From Symsagittifera roscoffensis (Eukaryota; Xenacoelomorpha; Acoela; Convolutidae): a stretch of 62,000 nucleotides of DNA. The notes beneath the pieces are model-generated. The model did not search any database. It worked only from the letters and a program-made list of their open reading frames with translations, and was not told where the DNA came from. A program made the translations under genes and the position numbers. Below are positions 39,960 through 51,836 of the stretch, piece after piece (position 1 is the stretch's first letter; each line of letters starts with the position of its first letter). The stretch lies in assembly GCF_963678635.1 (NCBI RefSeq), contig NC_087068.1, positions 5,795,563 through 5,857,562 on the forward strand, read 5' to 3'.

Positions 39960-42370
39960 AACTAACTTGCACTTCCGAAACTAAAAATCGATCACGTTTT
40001 TGGTGACCTTTACACTTCCGCTGTTCAATAGTGGATTTTGCCTTCCTTTTAGCAAAGGAAAAGAACTGCACTTAAGAAAAAAATCAAACCCCTAAAAAAT
40101 CTAGGGAATTTTCTTAAAAAGAAAATAAATAATCATCGCGACCTGTAAAACAGCCTGCAATACGTTCACCGACTTTTACTTGGGTTATTTTCATGAGTTA
40201 GTTATTACGTCACCGAAAAACTACCAATTTCAAGTGTTTTTGAATCGCATTTTTGATAACTTGCGACACCACACAAGAGCATTGCTAGCTGGCAGAAAAT
40301 GAAACGAAAGCCGCCTAATGCAACCGAACCGGCAAAGAATTGGTAAACAATCATTGCGCCGAAAGCAAAATTGTTGTCATAAAACTCTGCTAATCTTTAA
40401 TTTCTTTAATTTTACGCCCCTTCCGATTACGCAAAAATAAAAAAACGTTTGACAAAACAAGCCGAAATCTTTCAGGCCGTGTGAAGCTTTGTGAGCAAAA
40501 AATAAAGAAAGAAGGTTATACAAAATCAGGGGCCAGCAGATCTACAAAAAAACAAGAAAAAAGCAAAAATTATTTCTATTATAATGGATTGCTTTTGGTA
40601 CAAAAAAATCAGTGCAGGTAAGGTGAAAAAACAGCGACAATGTCGACAATTTTTTGAAAAAAAATTTAGTTTAAACAAACAACAAGTGCTGACCGGACTC
40701 GAATCCAAAACTTTTGCCATTCCAGACGTGGTCGTTGCATCTAGACTAAGTGCGAAAGAGATAAAGAAAATTTTGAATATATTAAAAATCGAGATGAAAA
40801 TTGAGTCAAGTGATTTTTTAAGCAAGTTGTTTACCAAAAAAAATTCTATATTCCGATTTTATAACGCTTGGTAGTCGCAAGCCAAGCAAATTATTACGAG
40901 AAAATTGGATTTTTAAGTTTGTTAGTTTTTTCCCAGTTTTTTCTCGAAGTTAACATGAGACTCACGAAAAATTACTTATATTTCTTATTAAAACATAGCT
41001 AACTGACAGTTGGAAAAGAGTCATACGCAAAAAAAAACAGAAAAAAATGGATGCCCTTAGAAGTTTTCGGAATTCTAGAACAATTTATGATTCACATTGT
41101 TTTCATGAAAATAACCAAATTTCAGAAATCTGAATCAATACATAAAAACTTTTATTTCGCTGGACAATTCGATAATTAAATTCCAATTTTGAAACAAAAA
41201 GTCGATCAGAATTTTTGAGTTATTCACGCTTTTGCTGATCGATAAAGGAGTTTGCCTTCATTTTAACAATGGAATTGCACTGAACTTAAAATTTTCCCAA
41301 AAATAACCAAAAAAATCATCGCGACATGTTTAACAGCCTGAACTACGTTCATCGACTTCTACTCAGGTTTTTTTAAAAGAATTACTTATTGCGGCACCGA
41401 AAAACTATACCAGTTTCATGTATTCTGAACCGCAATTTTGATAACTTGCGAAACCACACAAAATCATTGCTAACTCACAAAATATGAAACGAAAGACGCC
41501 TAATGCAACCGAACCGGCAAAGAGTTTGAAAACACGCATTGTGCCGAAAACAAAACTGTTCTCATAAAACTCTGCTATTCTTTAATTTCTTTGATTTTGC
41601 GCCCTTTCCGATTAAACAAAAAAAACGTTGTTTCTTCTTCGAAACGACGCAAAATTAGTTCACTTAGCTGAAAAAACAAGCCGAAATTCTTTAGGGCCGT
41701 GTGAAGCTTTGAGCAAAAATGAATATAAAAATTCACGGGCCAGCAGATCTACACGAGGCAAGAATAAACCAAAAATAACTTCAACTATAATGAATTGCTT
41801 TCTGCGTAAGAAAACTAGTTCAGGTAAGCTGACAAAACAGCCATGTCGACAATTTTTTGAAAGAAAATTGCAGTTCAAACAAATAACAAGTCCTTAGCTG
41901 ATTCGAATCTAAAACCTTTGCCATCCCAGACGTGGTCATTGCATCTAGTCTAGGTCCGCCACAAACGTTAAAAACTTTGAATATATAATAAAAATCAAGC
42001 TGAAAATTGATTTAAGATAGTTCACCTGGAAAAGTCTATATTCCGATTTTATAACGCTTGGTAGTCGCAAGCAAAGCGCAATTTTTACGAGAAAATCGGA
42101 TTTCCAAGTTTCTTGTTCTTTTCCCGGTCTTTTCCTCTAACTGAAAATAAGACTCACAAAAAATTACTTGTATTTATTATTAAAACATAGCCAACTGACA
42201 GTTGGAAAAGAGTATTAAACGTAAAGAAGCAGAACAACTTCCGAATTTTAAAGAAAAAAATTGGATAGTCCTTAAAGCTTTACAAATTTCTAGAACAATT
42301 TATGATTGACAATGTTTTCATGAACTAACCAAATGTGAGAAAGCTGAACCAATACGTAAAAGATTTCATT
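39960..42370 (+). repeat. Diverged tandem duplication, unit about 1.2 kb
   Basis: Landmarks recur at offsets of about 1185-1215 bp: CTTTAATTTCTTT at 40395 and 41580, CGCTTGGTAGTCGCAAGC at 40865 and 42055, and a GACCACGTCTGG complement at 40725 and 41930. The copies are clearly diverged, with many substitutions and indels. A third, more decayed copy is recognisable at about 47860-48420. The ORF at 40584-40874 lies in copy 1 but is broken in copy 2, so I do not treat it as a gene. Confidence 0.7.
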
Positions 42371-43560
42371 TCGCTGGAAAATTTGATAACTAAATTCCAA
42401 TGTCAAAACTAGAAGTCGATCAAATTTTTCGAGAGATTCTTGCTTTTGCTGTTTGATAGTGGAGTTTGCCGTCATTTTAACAATGGAAAAGCACTGAACT
42501 TAAAGAAGATATCAGAAGTCATTCCGTGAAAAATCGAAATTGAATCGTGAATGATTAAGATTTTTCCTGAAAAAAATTAACATGACTTATCAAGAAAGTC
42601 TTCACTACGTTCATTACGCTTAAAAAGTAGAGCCACCAGAGTTGGAAAAAGTGATGAACGCAAAGAAAAAATCAGATATGATTGTTAAAACCTTTCGAAT
42701 TTCAAATTAAAAAAATTATGGCCTTATAGTCCTTTAAAAAAGTAGAACAATAAAGGTTTGACAATTCTTGAACATAGCCAACTGACAGTTGTCAAAGAGA
42801 AATGATCGCAATGAAACTGAAAAAAACTGACTTGTTTTTTATAAATCTTCAACTTTAGAATTTCGAAAAAAAACATGGCCTTAAAGCTCTTTGAATTTGT
42901 AGAACAATTTATGATGAACACTTTTTTGATAAAATTAACCCAATATGAGAAAACTGGATCAAAACTTTTATTTAGCTGAGAAATCTGAAAATTAATTTCC
43001 TCTTTCAAAATTAGAAGTCGATCACGTTTTTCGTGACCTTTACAATTTTGCTGTTCGATAGTGGAGTTTGCCTTCCTTTTAAAATAGAGGTGCACTGAAC
43101 TTAAAGAGAAATCACAAGTCAAACCGCGAAAAATCAAAATTGAGCATGAACAAACTTTACTTTTTCTGAAAGAAAAAAAATAAAAATCAGCAAGACATAT
43201 ATAAGAATCTTCACTACGTTTATTTCTCTTAATAAAATTAGACCAATTTGGAAAAAAAACTGGATCAATAGGTGAAATTATATTTTGCTGTGAGATCTGA
43301 TGATTAAATTCCATTTTCGAATTTGGAAGTCGATCAGGTTTTTCGTGACCTTCACACTTTTGCTGTTCGATAGGTGAGTTCGCCTTCATATCAACAAGGG
43401 CAATCAACTGAATAAGAAGTCAAAGCGAAACTGCGAAGAAGTAAATTTGATCCTGAACAAATTTAAGACTTTTTCTGAAAGAAAAAAAAAATCATCAAGA
43501 CTTATGTAAGAGTATTCATAACGCTAATAACTGTTTAAAAAAAGATTAGCTGGAAAAGAA
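42371..43560 (+). repeat. Local repeat family cluster
   Basis: The phrase GATAGTGGAGTTTGCC, preceded by GAAGTCGATCA and followed by GCACTGAACTTAAAG, occurs in variants at about 40030, 41245, 42460, 43055, 43370 and 49070. A companion block (TCTAGAACAATTTATGATTG) occurs nearby. Together they form a low-copy local family filling 39-50 kb around EIF2S2. Confidence 0.65.
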
Positions 43561-44087
43561 AAAGGACACCATGATATCTTACATTTGCATTTCGATTCAA
43601 ATGAAAATTTTAAACTTTAAAAATGTTAATTTAAGCAAAAATTTATCTTTTTATCCTTCCATTACAGCATACTTTTAAAGCTACAAAAAATATGTTCTTC
43701 CTTAACAACGCAACATCACGGTAGTCAGTTCTTCAGCTTAAACTCCATAGTTTATTTGAGTCGCCAGTCATAAATAACATCGCAGGTCATTGTAGCATGC
43801 ATGTCTGGTTAGTGCTTCCATTTTGGCCCTTCTAGTATAATGTAATCTTCAAATACAGTTACATTGTAATGAAAATAGGGCAAAGTCTCCTTTACTTGCT
43901 TTGCACTGACTACAGTTTATGTCACAGTTGTTGCGAACGAATGTTATTAAATGTCTCGCATTGTCTCCAGTTGTTTGAGTTGTGGGATGAAGTTATTGAT
44001 GTTATTCAGTGGGGGATGTACGAAGATGGGCTGGACTGGTTAGGCAGATGGATGCTGTATGACTGGATTGACATGGGTTCAGACTGA
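43561..44087 (-). other. Probable EIF2S2 3' UTR and downstream region
   Basis: The sequence downstream of the EIF2S2 stop on the minus strand is slightly GC-richer than its surroundings near 43900-44087. It contains a candidate poly(A) signal at 43751-43756. Confidence 0.4.
43751..43756 (-). terminator. Candidate poly(A) signal of EIF2S2
   Basis: TTTATT on the plus strand is AATAAA on the minus strand, about 330 bp after the stop codon. Confidence 0.4.
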
Positions 44088-44263
44088 TTACACCTCCTTG
44101 GCCCTCTGGGCGGCCCTCTTGCCCGTGACTGCCTGGAATCCTGTGCGGATGTTTGCCACTGTACACCTGGACTGGCATGACTCACACTGGAGGAACTGCA
44201 GTCTGTCTGACTTCTGCAGCTTGGTGTCTTTGCTCTTACACGTGTGACACATCACGTACTCCT
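44088..44263 (-). CDS. EIF2S2: EIF2S2 terminal coding exon 5
   Basis: The acceptor is TTACTAG at 44264 and the TAA stop is at 44090-44088. It encodes the C2C2 zinc finger (CHTC and CESC) and the conserved basic C-terminus. Confidence 0.95.
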
Positions 44264-46843
44264 CTAGTAAAGCACAAAACATGCAATGAAATCATTGTCA
44301 ATTTTGTCATGCTGTTTCATATTGAAATCATAATTTAGTTAAACTGAAGCCTAAAAAACTTATTAGTACCGTTTGAGACTTGGTGCTTTCAAAATACATT
44401 TAAATCAAAAGCGAGTGCAGCTGAGGGGCAAAAAAGGGTAGGCGTGGTACTCACTGATATATCTTCTGAGGATGTTCTCCATCTGTTTAACTTGGAATTT
44501 GCCCTTGAGGATTAAAGTGTTGTTTCCGTCAATTGACCCACTAAAAACATCACCAGTTTACACACACAAACACCCAGTACTACACAAATCTCAGTACCCT
44601 TCAGAAAAAAGAGGGGGTGTTAAAGAAATTATAACTCAAAAGCTGACTGACCTTGTTCCCAATTCCGCCAATATAAAAGATAGCACGTGTCTGGGTTCTC
44701 TGTTCATTCTGAAACAAACAACTAACTCAATGAAGGAGACCATCCATACCGTTACCCCTAGAGAATTAGCCCTAGATGAAACCTAATACTAAGCACAGAG
44801 GCGAAACTGTATTTCATTAGCACAAGCAACAAAATTTTGGTGAGAACCAACCATAAGGGCTTATAACAGTATTTTTGGTGCATTCGCCTGCCGCACAGAA
44901 ATTTTTGACAACAAAATCTTTAAGTGCTAGTAGAGCTATTAAAACACTTTGGTCGACGTAAAAAAGTCAAAAAACTCCACCCTCGAAAACATTCATAGGC
45001 AATTCAATGACTGGTGATGTAACACAAGCATTGCTTTTGTAATCAGACATCATCCGGTAGATCTAATCTTATGGTTTCTTTTATACACAGCCCTATATCT
45101 TTCACGAGCAGCTATATCTATCAGCAAAGACATATCTTGTCAACCTCTGACCAGCTATCATTTCTAAAAAACTGAGATAATCACAACAAACTAGGCAGAA
45201 GAATAGAGAATAGGGATAATGGCAGTAATTACGCTTTGGATATTTCGAGGAAGTTGACAAAGGAGGTCTTTTTGGCGCCTGCCTTGACCACTTCGGGGGG
45301 TCTGATCACGAACTGTTTCTTCTCGCCCGCATTCGGGTTCTTCTCCCGCATGATCTTGTACACTCTCTCCAACAACTCCTCGTAGCTCAAGTCCTTCACT
45401 CCATCTCCTATGCACACAACACACACAAACATTCATGAAAACGAACATACCTAAACACATTTAGTTGCAAATAACAGTGCGTAATTTCAAGAAGCAAAAG
45501 GTAGTTTTCAAATGGATCAATAAGCAATTTTCTTAATCCGCTTAGAATTCAGAAAACTTAAGTCCGTTTTTGAGAAGAGCTCATTCAGGTTTTTCGCAAA
45601 CATTACACTTTTGCTCTTCAATTGCGGAGTTTGCCCCTCAAATAAGTTAAAAAAAGGAACTTGAAAAGAAAAAGTCAAGCCGCAAAACAATCGCAAAACC
45701 GAAATGATCGTAAATAAATTTTAAGACTATACTTTTCCTGAAATAGGGAAGAAAAAATCATCGCGACGGTAAAAAGACAAACAATTCGTTTTTCTGCACT
45801 AAATAAAGAAAGCCCGGAAAAGAGAAAGCAAAATTACCTACGGCAGCTTTGATAGTCTATTAGACCACTCGGTCACTGCGACCTTCTGATAAAAAAGGGT
45901 TCACACATAAAAAGATTGCTTCTAACTCACCTTGTAAAAATTGCATAACAGTTTACAAAACCTACCAGGAATTTAGAAAACCCACCAAAGTTTGAAAAAA
46001 AAATCTTGAATATGGAAACTGAACACAAAAATCGACACGGAAAATCAATTTGGGATAAAAAAAAAACAAATCAACCTATGAAAAAGAGCTGAATAAAACA
46101 AAAAAAAAACAAACAAAACTTCCATGAAACTTTCATGTCGAAAATAAAGACATTGACACCAGCGGATTCAGAGGGAGGGGGCGGACGCCCCTCCCCCTCT
46201 AGAAAATCCTAGATCCGCCCCTATTGAGATCGGTTTTTCTTGACACCAAGAAAACTATGATATAACAAATGAAAGTCTGCGTGATTTTACATGAAACCCC
46301 CGAGCACTAAGCTCAATCCCTCATTCAATATCTTTGGGGATCGGAACAAGGAAACATAACTTTCATTTAAACCCGCCTGATAAAGTTAGTGTCATCTTAA
46401 TTTTCGTAATCGGTCATTAACTCTGTCTGATAAAAAGAACTATCGCTTTCACGCTTCGTTAAAAAGTGTTAAAGAGAAAAAACTAGTTGCAGGTCCCATC
46501 ACGCTAGCTGGAAAATCCAGACTCAAAAAAGCGTTAACTATAACAGGAAGTGAAAGTTCTGCTTACCGTCTTTGTCATCTGCCAATGGGTCAACTTGGAC
46601 TAACTCGTCCAAGTTGATGGCTGGCTTCTTTTTCTTCTTCATCTGTTTGAAGTTCAAACTTCCACCCTCGTCCTCTGCACCTCCCTTGTCGCCCCCCGCA
46701 GAGCCATCAGTCCCAGGTATTGGTTCACCTGTTGCATCAGGATCTGTCAGGAACGAGGGCGGAGCTTTTTTCGACTTCTTTTTCACTTTGCTCAAGTCCA
46801 GAGGCGCTTCTGTGTCGTCCATTGTGTCTGGATTTTCTGGCAT
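44088..46843 (-). CDS. EIF2S2: Eukaryotic translation initiation factor 2 subunit beta
   Basis: Five coding exons on the minus strand (46843-46567, 45407-45233, 44708-44652, 44540-44455, 44263-44088) join in phases 1, 2, 2, 1 to give 256 residues. eIF2 beta is part of the GTP-binding eIF2 trimer that delivers initiator Met-tRNA to the ribosome; its N-terminal lysine blocks bind eIF5 and eIF2B epsilon. Visible here are two lysine blocks (about residues 19-26 and 69-73), the [17 protein letters not shown] helix, [28 protein letters not shown], the [20 protein letters not shown] segment, and a C-terminal C2C2 zinc finger (C204, C207, C225, C228) ending in [11 protein letters not shown]. Vertebrate eIF2 beta has about 333 residues and three lysine blocks, so the N-terminal region is short here. 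A pyrimidine-rich acceptor TTCCAG just 5' of the ATG points to a spliced 5' UTR. Confidence 0.95.
44455..44540 (-). CDS. EIF2S2: EIF2S2 coding exon 4
   Basis: The acceptor is TTTTTAG at 44541 and the donor GTGAGT at 44454. It encodes [15 protein letters not shown] and [11 protein letters not shown]. Confidence 0.95.
44652..44708 (-). CDS. EIF2S2: EIF2S2 coding exon 3 (57 bp)
   Basis: This small exon lies between acceptor TTTCAG at 44709 and donor GTCAGT at 44651. It encodes [18 protein letters not shown], homologous to the PKHLLAFLLAELGT segment of the vertebrate protein. Both junction codons (Ala and Ser) complete correctly. Confidence 0.93.
45233..45407 (-). CDS. EIF2S2: EIF2S2 coding exon 2
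   Basis: The acceptor is GCATAG at 45408 and the donor GTAATT at 45232. It encodes the conserved [17 protein letters not shown] and KKTSFVNF blocks. Confidence 0.95.
45408..46566 (-). other. EIF2S2 intron 1
   Basis: This 1159-bp intron contains another copy of the local repeat family (about 45580-45680) and a tiny hAT-like MITE at 46160-46222. I looked for an additional lysine-block exon and could not support one. Confidence 0.5.
46160..46222. mobile_element. Minimal hAT-like MITE, about 63 bp
   Basis: It is almost only ends: CAGCGGATTCAGAGGG on the left and CTAGATCCGCCCCT on the right, joined through a GC-rich palindrome. The flanks ATTGACAC and ATTGAGAT may be a decayed 8-bp target duplication (6 of 8 match). 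Confidence 0.6.
46567..46843 (-). CDS. EIF2S2: EIF2S2 coding exon 1
   Basis: The ATG is at 46843-46841 and the donor GTAAGC at 46566. It encodes an acidic, Gly-rich N-terminus with two lysine blocks, ending in phase 1. The acceptor for an untranslated upstream exon lies at 46852-46851. Confidence 0.9.
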
Positions 46844-46852
46844 TTACAATCT

Positions 46853-49600
46853 GGAACATAGCCAATCGAATATTGGAGAAGAGTAATGAACGCAAATAAA
46901 CATAAAAAACCATGACTTTCTGGAAAAAATCTCAACTTTCGAATTTCAAAAAAAAAATAGATGCCCGTTAAGCTCTTTGAAATGAAAGATTCATGATTGG
47001 CGCTTTTTTGATAACATTCAACCAACTTGAGAAAACTAGATCAAAGGGTAAAGCTAATATTCAGCTGCAAATCTAAAAATTAACTAGAAACTGTTCACGT
47101 TTTTTGGAGCCATTTCCACGTTCGTATTTGGAGAGTGCTATTTACGTCACTTTCAGCAGATGAATTTCAATTGAACTCAAAACGTGCATTATACCTAAGT
47201 GCATCAATATTTTCAGACTTTTTGTTGAAAAAAAAGCAAGAAAAATCAGCAAGAACTTTATAAGAGTCTTCACTACGTTCATTACTTTTGAACAATCTGG
47301 GAAGTGACCCAATCATCGATGAAATTGAATTTTTTTTTGCCCCGACGAGGTCAAGCTTCGCACCACTTACGACACACTCGGCACAAAAAGAACTGAAAAT
47401 TCTCAGAAAGTTCTCAAAAGCAATTATGATTCAGAAAAGCAGTATTACACAAACTTAACGAAGGAAGAGGAAAATTTAGTTAAAAAAACAGAACATTTGT
47501 GTTATCAACAAAATCTGAACCAAATATTTTCCCTTTCCTGTAAATTTTCTGGCAGGATCTAATGTCTCTTTATTGCTATTGATATTTTTAAAACGATCAG
47601 ATGAAAACATCAAAAAAATAGTTTCACGCAAGTTATCGATTGCCTCGCAATACACATTAAAAATAGTATTGCAAGCTTGCCGACAAAAATTAAATTATTG
47701 CCAGTCCGGGAAAATTAAAAAAAAATCAAAATAATCTACGGTTTGTTTCCAAATGTTGTTTCACAACGTTCAAATTGAGGCGAGAACACAGCAACCGTTC
47801 AATCGCAGGCATGAAATAATTGTTCCAAAACATTTATCGAGCGGTAAGTAAGCCGACAACACTCGGGTAACGCCCGTTGTACCGAAAACATTAAAAAGCT
47901 GATCATGAAAAACTGAGCTTTAAGCTCGGAAATTCTTAAATTTTACAGCCTTCCCCTTCAAGAAATACGCAAAAGGATAGAAAACCATATACTTTTTTTC
48001 ACAAGACTCAAAATTAGATCATCAAGCCGATAAAGTATAGGCCGAAACCATTTAGGCCGAATGAAGCTTAAAAAGCGGTAAAAACCAAAACAATTATACA
48101 AAGTCAGAAATGCATGCTTTCATTTACAATAAAAATTAACTTCAGCTCATGAAAAGAAAGAAATGTGGCAACTAAACCGACGAAAAAAATTAAACAGACA
48201 GCCGATGTGACGAAAACTATTTTGAACTTTATAAAAAAGGTCCTGTCTGGATTCGAAATTGAACCCAGGCTTTCAATAGTTATGGTAACCAGTATTTAAA
48301 ATTAAATTTTCAAAAAATTCATCAGGTTAGCTGCAGAATTGAATGCTCCACAAATGTTAGCTGCACAAATGATGCGATTTGATAACGTTTGCTAATCGCA
48401 AGTGTATAAAAGCATCAAAGAGAAAATTAACCGAACTCAGAGGACTTTTGTGAAGAAGATTTCTGGCACAAAAAAAATCGTAGTATAAAACGATAAAAGA
48501 TTCAAATTATCAAGAAGATCGCGAAAAATGGAAACTCAAATGCAGCTCAAGAACAAAACATTGACAGAATGAAAAATTTGCATATTTCGTAACGTTTATC
48601 TAGTATAACAGACACCAAAAATCTCATTAGAAAAAGTTTTTTTCATTAAATTAATTTTTAGGCATATTATTTTTTTTCTTTTTGACGCAGAATTTATTTT
48701 CAAAATCCATCTTAAAATAATTGATACTCTCAAAAAAATAACACAACGGCAATAGAGTAGCAAAAGAGCATTAGTGAAATTGAAAAAAGTAACAGATAAT
48801 AGATTGTTGGAAAAAGGTAAATGAACGCAAAAAACTGACTTAATTTTTTAAAAAACTCCGAACTTCGGAGAAAAAGATGGCCTAAGAGCTTTGTGAAAAT
48901 CAAGAACATTTTATGATTGACACGTTTTTGAAGTCAACTAATCCGATTTGTGTAACTGGACCAATAGATATTTTTTCTATTTCGCTGGAAAATCTGAAAA
49001 ATAAAATCCACTTTCGAAACTAGAAGTCAATCACGTTTTTTTTGCCTCAAAAAATTGCTATTCGACAGTGGAGTTTGCCCTTCATCTAATAGAGGGAAAA
49101 AATTGATCTTAAAAAAATCAAAAGTCAAACTTTTCAATCGGAAAAGAACAAAAATGAATGCCACTTTACAAAAATCGTTAACGATCGGAAAGTATTAAGG
49201 CCCAAACTAAATGCATGCAAAATATTTAACCTGTGTGCAATTTACGATAAAACACTGCATTAAAATTAGAAAAACGCAAGCATTAAAGCCAACAGTTTTA
49301 GCTATTAACTGTTGAAACGAAAAAAAAATCAACATTTTAAGGTTCGATGAGCTTTGAATTTAAAAATACTTTTAACGTGTAATTTTCTTTAAAAAAACGT
49401 TTATGTAAGCGAATTAATTGGCTTTAGAGCAAACATTGAAAACGCAAGTAAACTTTACAAAAACACTGACTTCGCTGAAAAAATCTCAACTTTCGAATTT
49501 CAAAAAAAGATGCCCTTTAAGGTCTTTGAATTTCTAGAACAATTTATGACTGGCGCTTTTTTGATAACATTAACCCAACTTGAGAAAACTGGATCAACAG
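46853..49600. repeat. EIF2S2 upstream region filled with local repeats
   Basis: It contains repeat-family copies at about 46860-47110, 48790-49110 and 49450-49600 and a decayed third copy of the 1.2-kb unit at about 47860-48420. The EIF2S2 promoter and its non-coding first exon should lie within it, but I cannot place them. Confidence 0.5.
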
Positions 49601-49894
49601 GTACAGTTTTTTTCCCGCTGGAAATCTTAAAATAAAACACCAATTTCGAACCACTAAACAGGAATACAAATATACATAATACAGGGACGCAAGTGCATTG
49701 GAATCATATTATATGTCACATGGTGAGCACTGATTACTGTAAACAAAAGTATTTACAGGAAAAAATCTAGTACCGGTTGCAATAGTCTACCTCTCGCAAG
49801 TTAAACAAGCTAGAACAGAGTTAAAATTGTTCTCTTAGATAGTCTATGCCACGGGCATATTTAAGATTTGGGAGCAGTCGCATTCTTGTCATAG

Positions 49895-50210
49895 CTTCGA
49901 CCCCTCTACAATCAAAGGTTCCCCTTTGGTATTATTTTATGACAATCATCTCCTGCCGATCAACCCAAAAATTTTATGACCATTTTTGATGTGGAGCGCG
50001 CGTCGAAAAAAAACCCAATTTTTCGGTCAGAACTGGCATTTTTGTCATATTTACGAAAATTTGATGGCGGGGCAGAATATTGTCAATATAGGGTCTTCAT
50101 AATATTCTGGGAGCGCTGGAAAAATCAATTTCGTCTACCTAAAAAAAGTGAGACAAAATTTCGAAACGAACCCCCCCCCCCCCCTGGAGCAAACCTTAGA
50201 TCCACCCCTG
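49895..50210 (-). mobile_element. hAT-type MITE, truncated, reverse orientation
   Basis: The plus-strand end CTTAGATCCACCCCTG matches the family's left terminus in reverse, and a run of C precedes it. The interior phrase GGAGCGCGCGTCGAAAAAA equals the GCGCGC block of the 16216 element. The opposite terminus is lost. Confidence 0.65.
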
Positions 50211-50855
50211 ATCTACGCATCAAATAAATCAAAACAAGGCCACTATAGAGGCTGTTTGCTACAACAGGGAGCACCATAGATTACATCAAATTTTGTTGGG
50301 ATTATATGGCATATCAGATCTTTTAACACGGCACTTCGGGGCATATTATGAATATTTCATCAGGTCTGATTAAATGTCACGTATACAGCACATATTTCCT
50401 ACGGCAACCTTTTCCTAATTCAACGCAGGCAAAGGAATCCTTTACAGGTCTTTGCAAAAAAACGTACAATCAATTTTTTGAACGCACTGGAGCTTCGCGC
50501 CACTTCCCGACAGAACTAAGTAAGTAAAATTCAGACACCGTGACAAAAAACTCACTAAGCCTTTTCAAGTTCAACGAAAACAAAGAGTAAAACTACACAA
50601 TCAACAAATATGGAAAGCGATACTAAATTAAACATTGTATGACGACGCAACTTAAACTTCCAATGGAAATACCATTGCATTATTACTCAAATTAAATTTT
50701 CAACAACAATTAAAATACACTTAGAGTTATTCAGCTATATTAGAAGCTTATTCAGCCAAAAACTTGTTGAATTTAAATAAACTAATTGGGATGATTGCAA
50801 GCAAAGATGCACTTCAATGAGGGCAGCTTTGAGAACTACAAAGGGTATCTTAGTT
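50211..50855. other. Region downstream of XKR gene
   Basis: This is the likely XKR 3' UTR plus non-coding sequence. No canonical AATAAA is seen on the minus strand here, so the poly(A) site is unknown. Confidence 0.35.
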
Positions 50856-51836
50856 TTAGACTTCTGTCGCTTCGCCAATAGTCGTCATGGTGTTTTCGTG
50901 CTGCAAAAGACTAGTGGTTCTGGGCTTGAATGATATCAGCTCCGCTCTGCTACTGGCGTCGCCGTAGTTTCCGACTTTGGGGCTATTTGGCGCCTTCTGT
51001 GAGCTAGTTTCTTCCTCGTGATCTGTTTCTTTGCTCGCAACTGGATGAGCTCTCAGATGTGGCGGCACTCGAGTGTCGATTCTAACATCATCCCAAAAAC
51101 TCTCATCTCGTTTCATCGTCTTCCGAAGTGTCGGATTTCCGTCCGAAATGGACTCGCTTCGCTTCAAGACTAGTTCAATGTCTGTTTTCTCTCCAGGCAC
51201 TCCGACTCTGTCAGTGCTTAGATCCGCTTCGTAGCCTCTAATGGCAAAACAGCGTCCACAGAAAAACCTTCTGATTCTATAAGCATTGTTTTGAATGTTC
51301 TGCCAATCGCTCAAGATGACAAAGAAAAGAAATGAGTTTGAAAGAAGCAAACATAATGAAGAAGCTGTCAATATTACAATCGGCTTTTCGTATATCTTGA
51401 CACTTGAACAATACTCTAAAGTGTGTTCGAACCTGTCACTGCGCGGTTCAACAATAGTCCAATACGCGAACAGTGACAAGTACCCACTTAGAGTGAGGAA
51501 TGATATCAGGGCAGTTATGAAGAAAGCCGCCTTGAACCTCTTGTTGATGGCCTCTGAGTCACTGTGGACGAATGCGTTGAATAGGCAACCTTGGAAAGAT
51601 CCCCACTTGTTTCTATTTTTTTGCAGGATGATGAGGTTGATGAGCACTGCTCTGCATAGCATTTGGAAGGTGAGAGCGTAGACTGAGAGGAGTCCCGTCA
51701 GTAGGAAGATGGGGGAGAGGAGACCGGCCATCAGAGTGAAGGGCAGGATATTTCCTATTAGGATGCAGAACAGCCAAAGTGTGTGTATTGTGTTCTCAAT
51801 CGGACGGGACAACTTCTCACTGGCCGGATTGGTGTA
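50856..51836 (-). CDS. XKR gene terminal exon
   Basis: The acceptor is TTTGTTTAG at 51837 and the TAA stop is at 50858-50856. It encodes 326 residues starting YTNPASEKL: four or five membrane segments, then a hydrophilic tail. Phase 0 joins the preceding exon cleanly (VQR|YTN). Confidence 0.87.
   Translation of the reverse strand, partial: YTNPASEKLSRPIENTIHTLWLFCILIGNILPFTLMAGLLSPIFLLTGLLSVYALTFQMLCRAVLINLIILQKNRNKWGSFQGCLFNAFVHSDSEAINKRFKAAFFITALISFLTLSGYLSLFAYWTIVEPRSDRFEHTLEYCSSVKIYEKPIVILTASSLCLLLSNSFLFFVILSDWQNIQNNAYRIRRFFCGRCFAIRGYEADLSTDRVGVPGEKTDIELVLKRSESISDGNPTLRKTMKRDESFWDDVRIDTRVPPHLRAHPVASKETDHEEETSSQKAPNSPKVGNYGDASSRAELISFKPRTTSLLQHENTMTTIGEATEV

Noticed and set aside
40584-40874. 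96-codon ORF in the 1.2-kb repeat
   Set aside because: The corresponding frame is broken in the second and third repeat copies, there is no domain, and the composition is lysine-rich from A-runs.
42724-43407. 227-codon minus-strand ORF
   Set aside because: It reads through several copies of the local repeat family in reverse and contains internally repeated phrases that mirror the DNA repeats.
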